The notes beneath the pieces were generated by a model. It ran no database searches. It saw only the letters and a list, made by a program, of their open reading frames with translations, and was not told the DNA's origin. Shown one piece after another: positions 5,187-6,196 of a stretch of 6,196 nt of DNA. Source of the stretch: S34-282 sp034422075 (GTDB lineage Bacteria; Chloroflexota; Dehalococcoidia; Lucifugimonadales; Australimonadaceae); contig DAOUJX010000071.1 of the NCBI GenBank assembly GCA_034422075.1, positions 1 to 6,196 on the forward strand. The letters run 5' to 3'. The translations under genes were made by a program, and so were the position numbers. Positions within the stretch are counted from its first letter, which is position 1. The number at the start of each line of letters is the position of its first letter.

Positions 5187-6196
5187 GTGACCAGAGCGAT
5201 TAGCACCGGCTGGCTAGTATTCCTCGCAGTCCTCGTGTGCGTAGGGGCCTTCATCGCGGCGATCGTCGTCTTCGAGCCGCCGTGGGCCATCGACCCGCTC
5301 AGGAGCGCCGGCGAACGCGCATTCGAGACGCTCGGCGCAGCGCTCTACCCCATAGCAGCATGGGCCATCGCCTTCCTGCTCATCGTGCGCTTCAAGCCGC
5401 GCTGGCTCTACCGCCGGTGGCGGCTGCTGTTGGGGACGGCGGCCGTCGTGTTCGGCGCCCTGACCGCACTCTCGCTGTTCGAAGCGGGGCTGCCCCTCAT
5501 CGGCGAGGCAAACCTGGGCGGCAGCGTCGGTCAAGACGTTGCCGGCGGAAGCCTGCTCGTCGGCTGGACGATAGCAATCGCCAGCGCCCTTGTGGGGACG
5601 TTGCTCATCATGGCGAAGCCGCTGGCATGGGTGAGGCGCAGGAGGCAACAGCAGTCGCAACCAGTACCTGAGCTCGAAGAGGAGCCGGAGCCGTTCGGTC
5701 TGCCGGAGCGCGCGGGCCGCCTGGCTGGGACAGGTGCTCGAGAGGTGCTCGACCGTGCGTCTGACGTGCGGCAGTCCATCGTCGCCCGTGACGAGCCAAT
5801 GCGCGGGGCGGAGCCGCAACGGGTCCAAGCCCCTTCACGCCGATGGGACGACGACGCGGACTCTAGCCGCGACACAAGGCGTACGCTCGAACCCGTGTCC
5901 GAGGCGCCGTTGGGGCCGGAGACGCGCAAGGGCCTGCACACGCTCCTGGGCACCAACTTGGGGTACCTGCGGCGCGTCATGCGCAACCTGAGCGATCCCG
6001 ATGCGTCGCCAAAGCGCATCGCCGCCGAACCCCGCAAGGCGCCCGCGCCGCCGCTACCGCCACCGGCCAGGGAAGAGGCGCCGCCTCTACGGGAGCTAGG
6101 GCATTCGCCCGCGCGCGAGGCGCTCGCGACGGCGCACGCCATTGCCGACGAGGTGTTGCACACGCCCCCCGGCGAGCAGCGCCGCGCACAGGACGG
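5187..6196 (+). CDS. ftsK: FtsK/SpoIIIE-type DNA translocase, N-terminal part (3' end outside window)
   Basis: An open frame of 336 codons runs from GTG 5187 to the window edge without a stop. It is easily missed by stop-bounded ORF calling. Four hydrophobic segments are visible at about residues 8-29, 50-67, 80-98 and 121-142. The loop before the fourth carries NLGGSVGQDVAGG (109-121), a Gly-rich pattern typical of the 4TM N-terminal domain of FtsK. From about 145 the protein is hydrophilic, beginning with an Arg/Gln-rich stretch (positive-inside), then acidic and Pro/Ala/Arg-rich, as expected for the FtsK linker. A more ordered patch, KGLHTLLGTNLGYLRRVMRN, lies roughly in the middle of the linker. 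The RecA-like motor and gamma domain, which would pump DNA at the division septum to resolve chromosome dimers, are not in the window. The identity therefore rests on topology, the Gly motif and adjacency to rnj. A different multi-pass membrane protein cannot be fully excluded. Confidence 0.75.
   Translation, partial: MTRAISTGWLVFLAVLVCVGAFIAAIVVFEPPWAIDPLRSAGERAFETLGAALYPIAAWAIAFLLIVRFKPRWLYRRWRLLLGTAAVVFGALTALSLFEAGLPLIGEANLGGSVGQDVAGGSLLVGWTIAIASALVGTLLIMAKPLAWVRRRRQQQSQPVPELEEEPEPFGLPERAGRLAGTGAREVLDRASDVRQSIVARDEPMRGAEPQRVQAPSRRWDDDADSSRDTRRTLEPVSEAPLGPETRKGLHTLLGTNLGYLRRVMRNLSDPDASPKRIAAEPRKAPAPPLPPPAREEAPPLRELGHSPAREALATAHAIADEVLHTPPGEQRRAQD

Noticed and set aside
5214..5828. 204-residue minus-strand and 144-residue plus-strand frames at 5214-5828
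   Set aside because: Both overlap the frame from 5187, which has four clear membrane segments, a plausible start and rnj-ftsK context. The alternatives have Arg-rich or His-rich shadow composition.
1..6196. CRISPR arrays, tRNA/rRNA genes, transposases, attachment sites or a novel defence/biosynthetic system
   Set aside because: Reading both strands showed no spaced direct repeats, cloverleaf-like sequence, transposase motifs or unexplained gene-sized gap. All sizeable frames are accounted for by conserved housekeeping genes.

Overview
This 6.2 kb window is a GC-rich stretch of bacterial chromosome carrying mostly housekeeping genes, all on the + strand and tightly packed. The organism is most likely a member of the Chloroflexota, perhaps a Dehalococcoidia/SAR202-type lineage. 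The reasons are the high GC, RNase J instead of RNase E, a family 4 uracil-DNA glycosylase, a CocE/NonD-type hydrolase, and an rnj-ftsK pair. This placement is an inference from gene content. Actinobacteria and other high-GC phyla with rnj-ftsK synteny are not strictly excluded.

Layout: (1) bases 1-176 are the last 57 codons of a CocE/NonD family hydrolase. (2) A 61-base gap holds an exact TATAAT -10 box and a small GC hairpin, and starts a new transcription unit. (3) Bases 238-2656 hold five genes with gaps of 7-32 bases: yceD (DUF177), rpmF (ribosomal protein L32), fabD (malonyl-CoA:ACP transacylase), nusB (antitermination and rRNA processing) and acpP (acyl carrier protein). (4) A 102-base gap carries a plausible second promoter. 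(5) Bases 2759-5156 hold a family 4 uracil-DNA glycosylase with a proline-rich tail, then RNase J. (6) From 5187 to the end of the window an open frame encodes the four-helix membrane domain and start of the linker of an FtsK/SpoIIIE-type DNA translocase; its motor domain lies beyond the window.

The first operon links ribosome production (YceD, L32, NusB) with fatty-acid synthesis initiation (FabD charges the holo-form of AcpP with malonyl). This resembles the widespread yceD-rpmF-plsX-fabH-fabD-fabG-acpP cluster, but plsX, fabH and fabG are absent and nusB stands between fabD and acpP. The second group combines DNA repair, RNA decay/maturation and chromosome segregation.

I found no CRISPR array, mobile element, tRNA, rRNA or defence system, and no convincing new system. 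The points most worth a second look are two clamp-binding-like pentapeptides in the tail of the uracil-DNA glycosylase, a short loop insertion in the acyl carrier protein, and the rearranged fab cluster. No gene-free stretch exceeds 102 bases.
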